Origin: Nanobdellota archaeon
GTDB lineage: Archaea; Nanobdellota; Nanobdellia; Pacearchaeales; GW2011-AR1
Assembly (NCBI GenBank): GCA_027334715.1
Contig: DAHWUG010000002.1
Span: forward strand, 64,977 to 97,631
Length of the DNA: 32,655 nucleotides
Direction of reading: 5' to 3'
Of the stretch, positions 19,105 to 27,716 are shown one piece after another; the stretch's first letter is position 1, and each line of letters begins with the position of its first letter. The translations under genes and the position numbers were made by a program. Below the pieces are notes generated by a model, which did no database searches, was not told the DNA's origin, and saw nothing but the letters and a program-made list of their open reading frames with translations.

Positions 19105-19374
19105 ATGAAATCCCTGAAGCCGAGCATGCGCGAGAAAAAAAGGTATCTTCTTCTAAAAGGAAGCAACTTAAAGGCAAATGTCAGGAAAGCCATTCTTGAT
19201 GGGATAGGCATTTTAGGCATGTCACGCGTCGGTTTTGCATGGGTCAAGGACAACATTATTGCAATAAACAGGGAAAGCCTGAATGAAATAAGAGCCTGTT
19301 TTGCCCTTTATCCAGAAAAAATAGAAGTCCTCCTTGTTTCAGGAAGCCTGAAAAAGCTGAAGAAACAAAAATGA
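19105..19374 (+). CDS. rnp2: Ribonuclease P protein component 2 (Pop5/Rnp2)
   Basis: MSRVGFAWV...IIAINRESLNEIRACFAL...KIEVLLVSGSLKKLKK; position upstream of psmA matches the archaeal exosome superoperon. Confidence 0.82.
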   Translation: MKSLKPSMREKKRYLLLKGSNLKANVRKAILDGIGILGMSRVGFAWVKDNIIAINRESLNEIRACFALYPEKIEVLLVSGSLKKLKKQK

Positions 19375-19772
19375 AGTTTAGATTAATAACCCAAGAACAT
19401 ACTGCTGGTTGCGGTATTGCTTGTATTGCAAGTATTTTAAATATTGACTACAATGAAGCATTAAGTTTTTTTAATAAAGAATATGTTTCAAGAAGAGGTT
19501 ACTATTGTGGTGAAATGGTGAAAGTCCTTAATAAAAATGGATTAAATTATAGATATTCCAAGGCAAATAGTAAAACAAAAAGATTGTTATCAAAACCAGG
19601 AACAATTGCCTTTATCGGGCATTCTAAAAATTATCCTATAGGGCATTATCTGCTAAAAACGGATAAAGGATGGATGAATCCTTGGATTAATTACCCCAAT
19701 GTAAATCCTGCAAAAGCTGGTTTTCAAAAAAAATTACCAGGGAAAGTAAAATGGATCATTTTTCAAGATTGA
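19371..19772 (+). CDS. C39-like papain-fold cysteine peptidase domain protein
   Basis: QEHTAGCGIACIASILNIDYNEAL (Q...C), GHYLL, NPW; ATGA overlap with rnp2. Confidence 0.65.
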   Translation: MKFRLITQEHTAGCGIACIASILNIDYNEALSFFNKEYVSRRGYYCGEMVKVLNKNGLNYRYSKANSKTKRLLSKPGTIAFIGHSKNYPIGHYLLKTDKGWMNPWINYPNVNPAKAGFQKKLPGKVKWIIFQD

Positions 19773-19886
19773 AGAAATACACAAAGCCAACACTACCAAA
19801 AACTTTTTAAATCCTGAGTTTTTTTATTTCTTGGTCGAGAAGATAAAAGGAAGTTAAATTATTATACGCTTCTCTAAAATTAGAAA

Positions 19887-20612
19887 ATGGATATGCCAAT
19901 AGATATGCAGCATCAGGCAATGGGCTATGACCGCACTGCCACTATGTTTTCACCCGAGGGAACTATTCTTCAGGTAGAATACGCGCAGAAAACTGTCAGG
20001 CTAGGCAGCGCAAGCATAGGAATGATTTGCTCTGATGGTGTGTTTATACTTGCTGATAAGAGGGTAAAAGACAAGCTTGTTATTCAGAAATCAGCAAACA
20101 AAATCTTTGAAATTGATTCTCACATTTTTGTAAGCGCTGCAGGGATTGTTTCAGATGCACGTGTTCTCATTGAAAAAGCCCAATTGATTGCACAGCAGCA
20201 CAGAATTACTTATGATTCACCAATAGAGCCTGAATTAATAATAAAGGAAATGTCAAATCTAAAACAGCAATTCACCCAATACGGGGGTGCAAGGCCTTTC
20301 GGAGTTTCGCTAATGGTGGCAGGCTTGCGGGGGAAAAAGCCGGAATTGTACACAAGCGATGTGACCGGAAATTATTTTTCATATCATGCAAATGCAATAG
20401 GAGAAAATGACGAGAAAATAAAGGAGAAATTAAGGGAAATGTACAAGCCCGAATTAACAGTAAAAAAGGGAGTAAAGCTTGCTCTTGATATTTTCAAGGA
20501 TGTTCAGGGAAAAAGCTTTGATATGGAGAGATTCGAAATGGTTTACATACTTAACACTGAAGGACATCTCCAAAAGGTGAATGAGGAACAATTGAAGGAG
20601 TTTGTCAAGTAA
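19887..20612 (+). CDS. psmA: Proteasome subunit alpha
   Basis: GYDRTATMFSPEGTILQVEYAQKTVRLGSASIG. Confidence 0.95.
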   Translation: MDMPIDMQHQAMGYDRTATMFSPEGTILQVEYAQKTVRLGSASIGMICSDGVFILADKRVKDKLVIQKSANKIFEIDSHIFVSAAGIVSDARVLIEKAQLIAQQHRITYDSPIEPELIIKEMSNLKQQFTQYGGARPFGVSLMVAGLRGKKPELYTSDVTGNYFSYHANAIGENDEKIKEKLREMYKPELTVKKGVKLALDIFKDVQGKSFDMERFEMVYILNTEGHLQKVNEEQLKEFVK

Positions 20613-20613
20613 G

Positions 20614-20829
20614 ATGAGCGATATATACAATTTGAGAACAGTGAGGGGAAGAGGGAAGGAGCTGAATGTGCATTTCAGCAAGGAAGATAAAGAAGTGGAT
20701 TATTCTGGATTTTCTGAGAAATTTAGAAATTTAATAGAAGCTTATATTTCAACAGACAGAAAAATGATGGAGAATGATGAAAGGATAAGCATCTTAGAAC
20801 ATCTTATTGTTGGAAGAGGATTAAAATGA
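20614..20829 (+). CDS. Uncharacterised 71-aa protein between psmA and SBDS
   Basis: ATG 20614 lies 1 nt after the psmA stop; its TGA overlaps the SBDS ATG. Confidence 0.7.
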   Translation: MSDIYNLRTVRGRGKELNVHFSKEDKEVDYSGFSEKFRNLIEAYISTDRKMMENDERISILEHLIVGRGLK

Positions 20830-21503
20830 CGCAGACAACAGCAAGAATCAAACAGGCAGGGAAGAACTTTGAAATTGTAGTTGACCTTGACGATGCGCTT
20901 AAGTTCAGGAAGGGGCTTTCCAATTCAGTAAATTTCCTCGACGTTGAAACTGTCTTCACTGATTCAAAAAAAGGGTTGAAGGCATCTGAAAAGGACGTAA
21001 TGTCCGCCTTTGGAACAACAGATATCAGTGCAGTTGCTTCAAAAATAGTCAAAAGCGGTGAAGTTCTTCTAACCCAGGAACACAGGGATGATGAAAGAGA
21101 CAAAAGAATAAAACAGGTTATTGACTTCATAAGAGTCAATGCAATAGATCCTAAAACAGGGAATCCTTACACTCCTGAAAGAATAAAAAGTGCCCTCGAT
21201 GAAGCGGGAGTTAACATAAAAAATATTCCAATTGAGCAGCAGACAAAGAAAATAATTGACAAATTAAGCAGAATTCTCCCATTAAAGTTTGCAACGAAAA
21301 GAATAAAAATAGTTGTTCCGGCAATTCATACAGGAAAGGCTTATGGAATTTTCAACCAATACAGGGAAAGCGAAAATTGGCTTGGAAATGGAGACCTTGA
21401 AGTGGTTGTAAACATCCCATCCGGATTTTTGATGGAATTTTACGATAAGTTAAATTCAATAACGCATGGAAGTGCGCTCACCGAGGAAATAAAGGAAAAA
21501 TAA
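20826..21503 (+). CDS. SBDS family ribosome assembly factor
   Basis: FEIVVDLDDALKFRKG, YTPERIKSALDEAGVNI, IPSGFLMEFYDKLNSITHG. Confidence 0.93.
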   Translation: MTQTTARIKQAGKNFEIVVDLDDALKFRKGLSNSVNFLDVETVFTDSKKGLKASEKDVMSAFGTTDISAVASKIVKSGEVLLTQEHRDDERDKRIKQVIDFIRVNAIDPKTGNPYTPERIKSALDEAGVNIKNIPIEQQTKKIIDKLSRILPLKFATKRIKIVVPAIHTGKAYGIFNQYRESENWLGNGDLEVVVNIPSGFLMEFYDKLNSITHGSALTEEIKEK

Positions 21504-21509
21504 ACAAAA

Positions 21510-22223
21510 ATGGAAAGAAAAATTGTAATACCAGGAGAAGTTATTATTTCAGGAGAAGAATATCTTCCTGGAGAAGGGGTTGAAAAAAAAGGAAATGACA
21601 TTGTCGCAATAAAATACGGGCTTGCAGAGGAATCAGCAAGGCTTGTAAAGGTAATAGCCCTTTCAGGAGTTTACCAGCCAAGAAGAGGAAATGTTGTAAT
21701 AGGAAAAGTTGAAAATGTAACCTTTAATGGATGGATGGTTGACATTGACTGCCCTGTAGGTGCATTTCTTCCTGTTTCAGAAACTCCAAGATATGTAAGC
21801 AAGGACAGGATGACGGAAGTTCTTGACATAAATGACATGTTCGTATCCAAAATTCTCGGAGTAAACGGCAGGGGAATTGACCTAACAATAAACATGCGTG
21901 GCCTCGGGAAAATTGAAGAGGGGATAATTGTAAAAATAAATTCAAACAAGGTCCCAAGAGTCATAGGAAAAGAAGGAAGCATGATAAATCTCATAAAGAA
22001 AGAAACCGGATGCAACGTGACTGTCGGACAGAACGGATTAATCTGGATAAAGGGAGACAAAATCGAGGACGAATTGCATGTAAGGGATGCAATAACATTC
22101 ATAACCGAGAAATCATTCACCCATGGATTGACAGAAGAAGTCGAGAAATGGTTTGAAAAAAACAGGAAAGGAGAAAAGAAAAAGCCTGAAAAAGAGGAAA
22201 AGGAAGGAGAAGACAAAAAGTAA
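21510..22223 (+). CDS. rrp4: Exosome subunit Rrp4 (S1 + KH)
   Basis: IVIPGEVI, S1-like VIGKVENVTFNGWMVDI, KH VPRVIGKEGSMINLIKKETGC; Lys/Glu-rich C-tail. Confidence 0.92.
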   Translation: MERKIVIPGEVIISGEEYLPGEGVEKKGNDIVAIKYGLAEESARLVKVIALSGVYQPRRGNVVIGKVENVTFNGWMVDIDCPVGAFLPVSETPRYVSKDRMTEVLDINDMFVSKILGVNGRGIDLTINMRGLGKIEEGIIVKINSNKVPRVIGKEGSMINLIKKETGCNVTVGQNGLIWIKGDKIEDELHVRDAITFITEKSFTHGLTEEVEKWFEKNRKGEKKKPEKEEKEGEDKK

Positions 22224-22224
22224 A

Positions 22225-22929
22225 ATGACAACAAAAGCATTCAAAAGACCTGACGGAAGAAATCTTGATGAAACAAGAAAAATGAGCGCAAAAGTGGGAG
22301 TTGTTCCAAATGCGGATGGAAGCGCGATGTTTTCATTCGGAGACACGATTGCAATTGCAGCTGTTTACGGACCAAGAAAAATGCATCCTCAGCATTCACA
22401 GGACCCTGAGAAGGGAACATTAAGATGCAATTACAACATGTTCAGCTTTTCTGTTGCAGAAAGGGCAAGACCAGGACCAAACAGAAGAAGCATGGAAATC
22501 AGCAAGATTACTGAATGGGCTTTGGAGCCTATTTTAATGATCGACCAGTATCAGAACATGGTAATTGATGTTCATATAAGCATTATACAGGCAAATGCAT
22601 CAACAAGATGCGCAGGAATAAATGCGGCTGCACTTGCTTTGGCTCATGCGGGAATTCCAATGAAAGGACTTGTCTCAAGTGTTTCAATAGGAAAGCTTGA
22701 CAAGACTCTTGTTGTTGATTTGATAAAGGATGAGGAAGACTGGGAAGAAGGAGAGGGTGCAACAGACATTCCAATAACCTTGACCAGCGACGGAAATATA
22801 ACCCACATTCAGCTTGACGGGAAGATAACAGGGGAAGAGCTTAAAGAAGCGCTAAAACTTGCAAAAAAAGCAAACAAGGAAGTTTATGAAGTTCAGAAAA
22901 AAGCATTGAAGGAGTCAATAAAACTATAA
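22225..22929 (+). CDS. rrp41: Exosome subunit Rrp41
   Basis: RPDGRNLDETRKMSAKVGVVPNADGSAMFSFGDTIAIAAVYGPRK; start set to ATG 22225 (1 nt after Rrp4 stop), not 22153. Confidence 0.93.
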   Translation: MTTKAFKRPDGRNLDETRKMSAKVGVVPNADGSAMFSFGDTIAIAAVYGPRKMHPQHSQDPEKGTLRCNYNMFSFSVAERARPGPNRRSMEISKITEWALEPILMIDQYQNMVIDVHISIIQANASTRCAGINAAALALAHAGIPMKGLVSSVSIGKLDKTLVVDLIKDEEDWEEGEGATDIPITLTSDGNITHIQLDGKITGEELKEALKLAKKANKEVYEVQKKALKESIKL

Positions 22930-22930
22930 A

Positions 22931-23113
22931 ATGACAGAAAGAAAATATGAAAAAAAGGATAATTTTAAGGGAATAAGCTATCATTATGGACTTCCTTCTG
23001 AAGAAAGTTCTGAGATTTTAGCAAGAATCAAAAGAACTGTAGAAGTTAAAGTAAAAATAGTCGAAGGAAGAAGGGCATGGGAAAGAGATAATATAAAATA
23101 TAATTTATCATAA
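22931..23113 (+). CDS. Uncharacterised 60-aa protein between rrp41 and rrp42
   Basis: 1-nt gap from rrp41 stop, 2-nt gap to rrp42 start. Confidence 0.65.
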   Translation: MTERKYEKKDNFKGISYHYGLPSEESSEILARIKRTVEVKVKIVEGRRAWERDNIKYNLS

Positions 23114-23115
23114 AA

Positions 23116-23916
23116 ATGGAAACATCAAAAATAACAGGAGATAGAATAAGAAAATACTTGGGCGAAGGAAAGAGATTTGACTCAAGAAATCCTGATGAAT
23201 TCAGGGAAATTTCAATAGAAACAGGTGTATCAAAAAAAGCAGAGGGTTCTGCCCGTGTAAAAATCGGAAAGACAGAGGTTATTGTCGGAGTTAAACTGGA
23301 TGTCATGGAACCATATACTGATTCGCCTGACAGGGGAAACCTTACTGTAAGCGCTGAATTAACACCAATGAGCTCGGAGAGATTTGAAAGCGGACCACCT
23401 AAATTCCCTGCTGTTGAGCTTGGAAGATTAACAGACAGGACAATAAGAGAAAGTAAATTTATTGAAATGGAAAAATTGTGCATAAAAGAAGGGGAGAAGG
23501 TCTGGGGAATTTATGTTGATGTGTACACATTAAATGATGATGGAAATCTCATAGATGCCGCAGAAATAGGCGCAATTGCTGCCTTGAAGACGGCAAAAAT
23601 GCCAAAATATGATAAAGAAACAGGAAAGGTAATGTTCGGGGAATGGACAGATGAAAAAGTTCCTGTAAAAAAAGAACTGCCAATAACAATAACAGCCCAT
23701 AAAATAGGAAACTCATGGCTTGTTGACCCAACGCAGGAAGAAGAGGATGTATCTGAGGCAAGAGTAACAATTGGGGCAACAGCTGAAGGAATTATTTCAT
23801 CCCTTCAAAAGGGAGAATCAAAGGAAATCAGCATTGAAGAATTCGGGGAAGTTATAGACATGACTGAAAAAGTCAGAAAGAAAGTTTTTTCAACAGTGGA
23901 GAAGTTATTAAAGTAA
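23116..23916 (+). CDS. rrp42: Exosome subunit Rrp42
   Basis: GKRFDSRNPDEFREISIETGVSKKAEGSARVKIGKTEVIVGVKL; RNase PH fold family. Confidence 0.93.
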   Translation: METSKITGDRIRKYLGEGKRFDSRNPDEFREISIETGVSKKAEGSARVKIGKTEVIVGVKLDVMEPYTDSPDRGNLTVSAELTPMSSERFESGPPKFPAVELGRLTDRTIRESKFIEMEKLCIKEGEKVWGIYVDVYTLNDDGNLIDAAEIGAIAALKTAKMPKYDKETGKVMFGEWTDEKVPVKKELPITITAHKIGNSWLVDPTQEEEDVSEARVTIGATAEGIISSLQKGESKEISIEEFGEVIDMTEKVRKKVFSTVEKLLK

Positions 23917-23917
23917 G

Positions 23918-24106
23918 ATGAGATCATATTTAGTACAGCTTGTTGAAGGAGCGCAGCAGGAAGGTTCAGGAAAAGTAATTGAAGAGAGAAAAGTTGTTGG
24001 AAAATCTGGCTGGATTAAAGATTATAGGAAGGTTGTTCATGAGTATACAGGTAAAATGTCAACAAATGATAGCCTTGAAATAAGAGTAAGGGCTTTTTAC
24101 GAATAA
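23918..24106 (+). CDS. Uncharacterised 62-aa protein between rrp42 and rpoK
   Basis: 1-nt gap on both sides (23916/23918, 24106/24108). Confidence 0.65.
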   Translation: MRSYLVQLVEGAQQEGSGKVIEERKVVGKSGWIKDYRKVVHEYTGKMSTNDSLEIRVRAFYE

Positions 24107-24107
24107 A

Positions 24108-24500
24108 ATGCAGGAAGAAAAAATATCAGATAAATTCACAAAATACGAGATTGCGAGGATATTGGGGGCAAGAGCCCTGCAAATTGCAATGAACGCGCCT
24201 TTGCTGATAAAATTGGGAAAAGAAGATATTGAAAAAATAAAATATGATCCCATAAAAATTGCAGAAATAGAGCTGGAATCTGGGGTTCTTCCTATTTCTA
24301 TCAAAAAGCCTTTCCCTGAGAAGAAAGAAGATATTTTGAGAAGACCAAAAGGACAAAAAGCAAGTGACGAAAAAGTGGAGGAAAAGGAAGCAAGTGAAGA
24401 AGGGGAAATTGCTAACGAGGGAGAAATAATGACTCTTGTAAATCCTGAAGAAGAGCAGGAGGAAGAAGCTCCTGAAGAAGAAGGGGCTGAAGGAGAATAA
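24108..24500 (+). CDS. rpoK: RNA polymerase subunit K (Rpb6/omega) with acidic C-terminal extension
   Basis: KYEIARILGARALQIAMNAPLLI...YDPIKIAEIELESGVLPISIKKP; then ~55 aa Glu-rich tail. Confidence 0.87.
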   Translation: MQEEKISDKFTKYEIARILGARALQIAMNAPLLIKLGKEDIEKIKYDPIKIAEIELESGVLPISIKKPFPEKKEDILRRPKGQKASDEKVEEKEASEEGEIANEGEIMTLVNPEEEQEEEAPEEEGAEGE

Positions 24501-24502
24501 AA

Positions 24503-24694
24503 ATGCCGAAAAGAAAGTTTAAAATTCATGATCCTTTTTTTGATATTTCTAACATACTTGAGATAATCGGAGCTTTGTACTTGTTTTTTTATTTTGCGCA
24601 AATAATCAGGGGCTCTCCTTTGGTTTTAGGAATAATTTTCATAATTGTAGGGTTTGTTATAAAAGAGTTAGAATTGTATTTTAGAAGAATTTAA
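24503..24694 (+). CDS. Small 63-aa protein with two predicted TM helices
   Basis: 2-nt gap after rpoK; hydrophobic stretches ILEIIGALYLFFYFAQII and LVLGIIFIIVGFVI; GGAG about 7 nt before ATG. Confidence 0.65.
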   Translation: MPKRKFKIHDPFFDISNILEIIGALYLFFYFAQIIRGSPLVLGIIFIIVGFVIKELELYFRRI

Positions 24695-24730
24695 GATATT
24701 TCTCTGAATATTTTTTAAATTATCACTAAA

Positions 24731-24738
24731 TTTATATA
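24731..24738 (+). promoter_or_regulatory. TATA box of eno
   Basis: TTTATATA, 29 nt before ATG 24760. Confidence 0.6.
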
Positions 24739-24759
24739 CCAAAAACATTTTTTTAGTTT

Positions 24760-25932
24760 ATGGTTGTAATAAAAAAGGTTTCTGCAAAGTCAATTCTTGA
24801 CTCGCGAAGGGAGAAAACTATTTTTGTCACAATTGAAACAAACATGGGAATTTTTTCTGCAAGCGCGCCAAATGGAAAATCAACCGGAAAATATGAAAAA
24901 AAGCCATACAAAAAGGACATAAAGGGAGACATAAAGACGCTAAAGCAGTTCAGCAGCTATTTTTCAGACGAGCAGATAGACAGATTTGATGACTTAAGAA
25001 GAGTAGAAGACACTATTGAAAGGCATGTGGGAGCAAACACATCCTTTGCACTTGAATCAGCTGTCTTGAAAGCTTTGGCAAAGGAGCAAAAAAAGGAAAT
25101 TTGGCAGCTAATAAATCCAAATGCGAAAAAATTTCCGAGGCTTGTCGGAAACTGCATAGGCGGGGGATTGCACTCACCCTCTGCTCCGGATGCAAAAAAG
25201 CCTGATTTCCAGGAATTTCTTCTAATTCCAAAAGCAAAGACAGTTGAAGAAGAATGGGAAACAAACAGGAAAATAAAAAAAACACTCCAAAATTCACTGA
25301 AAAAAGAGGATGAAAATTTCAGGGGAAAAAGAAATGATGAAGATGCGTGGCAAACAAGTCTGAATGAGAAAGAAGTTCTTGAAATTCTAAAAAATTTTAG
25401 GGTTAACTTGGGGATTGATGTTGCTGCATCAACTTTTTACAAGATAAAAAAATATCTTTACAAGAATCCAATGTTAAGCAGGGACAAAGAAGAGCAGATG
25501 TCTTACATTTCAAACCTGATTAAGAATTTCTCGTTGTTTTATGTGGAAGACCCTTTTTATGAAGATGATTTTGATTCTTTTGCCTTGCTGCTAAAAAAAC
25601 ATCCGGAAATCCTGGTTGTTGGGGATGATTTGACTGTCACAGATGAAAAAAGATTCGGAAAAGCCATAGAAAACAAAAGCATAAATGCAATAATTGTAAA
25701 GCCGAACCAGTGCGGCTCGCTGATTGAGGTAAAAAACATATGCGAGATGGCAAAAAAGAGCGGGATAAAGACTGTTTTCTCCCACAGAAGCGGAGAAACA
25801 ACAGAAAATGTCCTGGCTGACCTTGCTTTTGGCTTCCAGGCTGATTTCTTCAAGTGCGGAATAACAGGAAAAGAGAGGGAAGCAAAAATAAAAAGGCTGA
25901 TTGAAATAGAGAAAAAACTGGGACGTAAGTAG
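24760..25932 (+). CDS. eno: Divergent enolase
   Basis: IVGDDLTVT-like VVGDDLTVTDEKR, VKPNQCGSLIE, FSHRSGETTENVLADL, YVEDPFYEDDF, QEFLLIP. Confidence 0.88.
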   Translation: MVVIKKVSAKSILDSRREKTIFVTIETNMGIFSASAPNGKSTGKYEKKPYKKDIKGDIKTLKQFSSYFSDEQIDRFDDLRRVEDTIERHVGANTSFALESAVLKALAKEQKKEIWQLINPNAKKFPRLVGNCIGGGLHSPSAPDAKKPDFQEFLLIPKAKTVEEEWETNRKIKKTLQNSLKKEDENFRGKRNDEDAWQTSLNEKEVLEILKNFRVNLGIDVAASTFYKIKKYLYKNPMLSRDKEEQMSYISNLIKNFSLFYVEDPFYEDDFDSFALLLKKHPEILVVGDDLTVTDEKRFGKAIENKSINAIIVKPNQCGSLIEVKNICEMAKKSGIKTVFSHRSGETTENVLADLAFGFQADFFKCGITGKEREAKIKRLIEIEKKLGRK

Positions 25933-25969
25933 CATAACTTTTTTAAAAGCATAAAAGTTAGATTGTTCT

Positions 25970-26497
25970 ATGAAAACTCTTGTAATTGCAGCAAGCCCAA
26001 GAAAAAATTCTTACACGAATGTGCTTGCTAAGTTCGCACATGATTATGCAAAAGAGAAAAAATTAGATGCTGACCTGCTTGACTTGTCAAAAACGCCTCT
26101 TGACTACTTCAGGGGCTATGGAGAAGAATACAGCAAGTTCACAATAGAAACAATAAACGCAATAAAAGACAAATATCAGCTTCTTATTTTGGCAACTCCT
26201 GTTTACGATTCAGGATTTAGCGCTGCATTAAAAAATATTTTTGAGCATTCAAACTACAAGGAGCTTAAGGGAAAAACAGCCGGGTTTATAATAATGGCTT
26301 CAGGGAAGATAAGCAGCCTTCTTGTTCAGGAGCAGTTAAATTCTCTTATGAATTATTTCGGCATTTATTCAAACCCAAAAGCAGTCCATGCTACTATGGA
26401 GGATTTTGACGGAATGAATCTGAAAAGCGAAGCCATACAGGAAAGAATAAAGGAGCTTGTTGATTCAAGCATTGATATGGCTGAAAGATTGTCTTGA
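25970..26497 (+). CDS. Flavodoxin-fold NADPH-dependent FMN reductase family protein
   Basis: LVIAASPRKNSYTNVLAKF, LILATPVYDSGFSAALKNIFEHS. Confidence 0.82.
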   Translation: MKTLVIAASPRKNSYTNVLAKFAHDYAKEKKLDADLLDLSKTPLDYFRGYGEEYSKFTIETINAIKDKYQLLILATPVYDSGFSAALKNIFEHSNYKELKGKTAGFIIMASGKISSLLVQEQLNSLMNYFGIYSNPKAVHATMEDFDGMNLKSEAIQERIKELVDSSIDMAERLS

Positions 26498-26531
26498 AAA
26501 CCTTTTTAAACATAATTTTGCATCAATTTCC

Positions 26532-27392
26532 ATGCCAAGAAAAAAGAAAGAAGAAAAGGAAGAGATTTCTGAAGAAATGAAAAAAGAAGCTGAGGCAGAA
26601 TCAACTACAGAAGAGAAAACTCTTGAGGAAAAGAAGAAAGAACTTTTGGCAAAGGCAAAGAAGCTCAAAGAAAAACTTGCTGGAGAAGAAATCAGCAGCG
26701 AAGAACTTAAGGAAAAAGTCAAGCTTAAGAAAAGGGAAGAAATGCTTGTTCCGCTTGAAGATTATGTAAAATCAGGGATATACCTGGGAACAAGAGTTGT
26801 TACTCCAAATATGAGGCCTTTTGTTTACAGAAGAAGGGCGGATGGCTTGGCGATATTCAACACAGACACAATAGACGAAAAGCTGAAGGAAGGAATAGAA
26901 TACCTCGGAAAATTCGCTCCTGAAGATGTGATTGTAATATGCAAAAGGCAGGCAGGATGGAGAGCTGTAGAGATGTTTTCTGAAATAACGGGAATAAGGG
27001 TCTTCACAAAAAAATATCCTGCTGGAATCCTGACCAACAAGCAGCTTCCTGACTTTTTTGAGAATGAACTGACAATAATAACAGACCAATGGGTTGACAA
27101 AAATGCACTTAATGACACTTTGAAAGTTCATAAAAAAGTTCTGATGGTTTGCGACACAAACAATTTCTCGCACGGAGCTGACCAGATAATTATAGGAAAT
27201 AACAAAAGCCCAAAAAGCATTGGACTTATTTTCTATCTTCTTGCAAGAGGATACTGCAAGGTAAGGGGAATTGAAAAAAACATTCCTGATTTGGAATTCT
27301 GGACAGGGGAAGAGGAAATCAAAGGAGAAGAGCATGAAGAAAGAAAAAGAAGGCCTATTCTTGCAGAAGCTGGGGCACAGTTTGGGGTTTAA
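26532..27392 (+). CDS. rpsB: Small ribosomal subunit protein uS2 with ~70 aa charged N-terminal extension
   Basis: YVKSGIYLGTRVVTPNMRPFVYRRRADGLAIFNTDTIDEKL...TDQWVDKNAL; start set to MPRKKKEEK (26532). Confidence 0.9.
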   Translation: MPRKKKEEKEEISEEMKKEAEAESTTEEKTLEEKKKELLAKAKKLKEKLAGEEISSEELKEKVKLKKREEMLVPLEDYVKSGIYLGTRVVTPNMRPFVYRRRADGLAIFNTDTIDEKLKEGIEYLGKFAPEDVIVICKRQAGWRAVEMFSEITGIRVFTKKYPAGILTNKQLPDFFENELTIITDQWVDKNALNDTLKVHKKVLMVCDTNNFSHGADQIIIGNNKSPKSIGLIFYLLARGYCKVRGIEKNIPDLEFWTGEEEIKGEEHEERKRRPILAEAGAQFGV

Positions 27393-27438
27393 ATTTAGTA
27401 CAATAATTCTTAAAAAGGAATAGAAAGATTATGAATTT

Positions 27439-27714
27439 ATGACTAAGACTATTCTTGGAATAGATTGCGTAAATGGAATTACATACATAGGAGAATTAGC
27501 GATAAATGAAGATGAATTAAAAAAATTACGTGGGGCATTAGTTATTAAAAATTATGCGGTGGTTCAAACAGCAAGATTGAGTAGTGATGAAAGAAAAAGT
27601 TTTCTAGAAAAAATGATTGAATTTTATCAAATTACAAAAAAAGATAAAAAGAACAAATATACTGAGCCAAGAGATATTGTCTCAAGTTATGAATTAGATT
27701 TTCCAGTTAAGTAA
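27439..27714 (+). CDS. Uncharacterised 91-aa protein
   Basis: Intact isolated ORF in otherwise non-coding gap; no family recognised. Confidence 0.55.
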   Translation: MTKTILGIDCVNGITYIGELAINEDELKKLRGALVIKNYAVVQTARLSSDERKSFLEKMIEFYQITKKDKKNKYTEPRDIVSSYELDFPVK

Positions 27715-27716
27715 TT

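Noticed and set aside
21671-22346. 189-aa and 77-aa minus-strand ORFs opposite rrp4/rrp41
   Set aside because: Ser/Phe-rich antisense shadows of Lys/Glu-rich coding strand.
24059-24601. 180-aa minus-strand ORF opposite rpoK
   Set aside because: Antisense shadow of the acidic low-complexity tail and RpoK core; Ser-run composition.
26465-27335. Minus-strand ORFs opposite rpsB (85, 187, 97 aa)
   Set aside because: Antisense of a conserved ribosomal protein gene; no recognisable motif.
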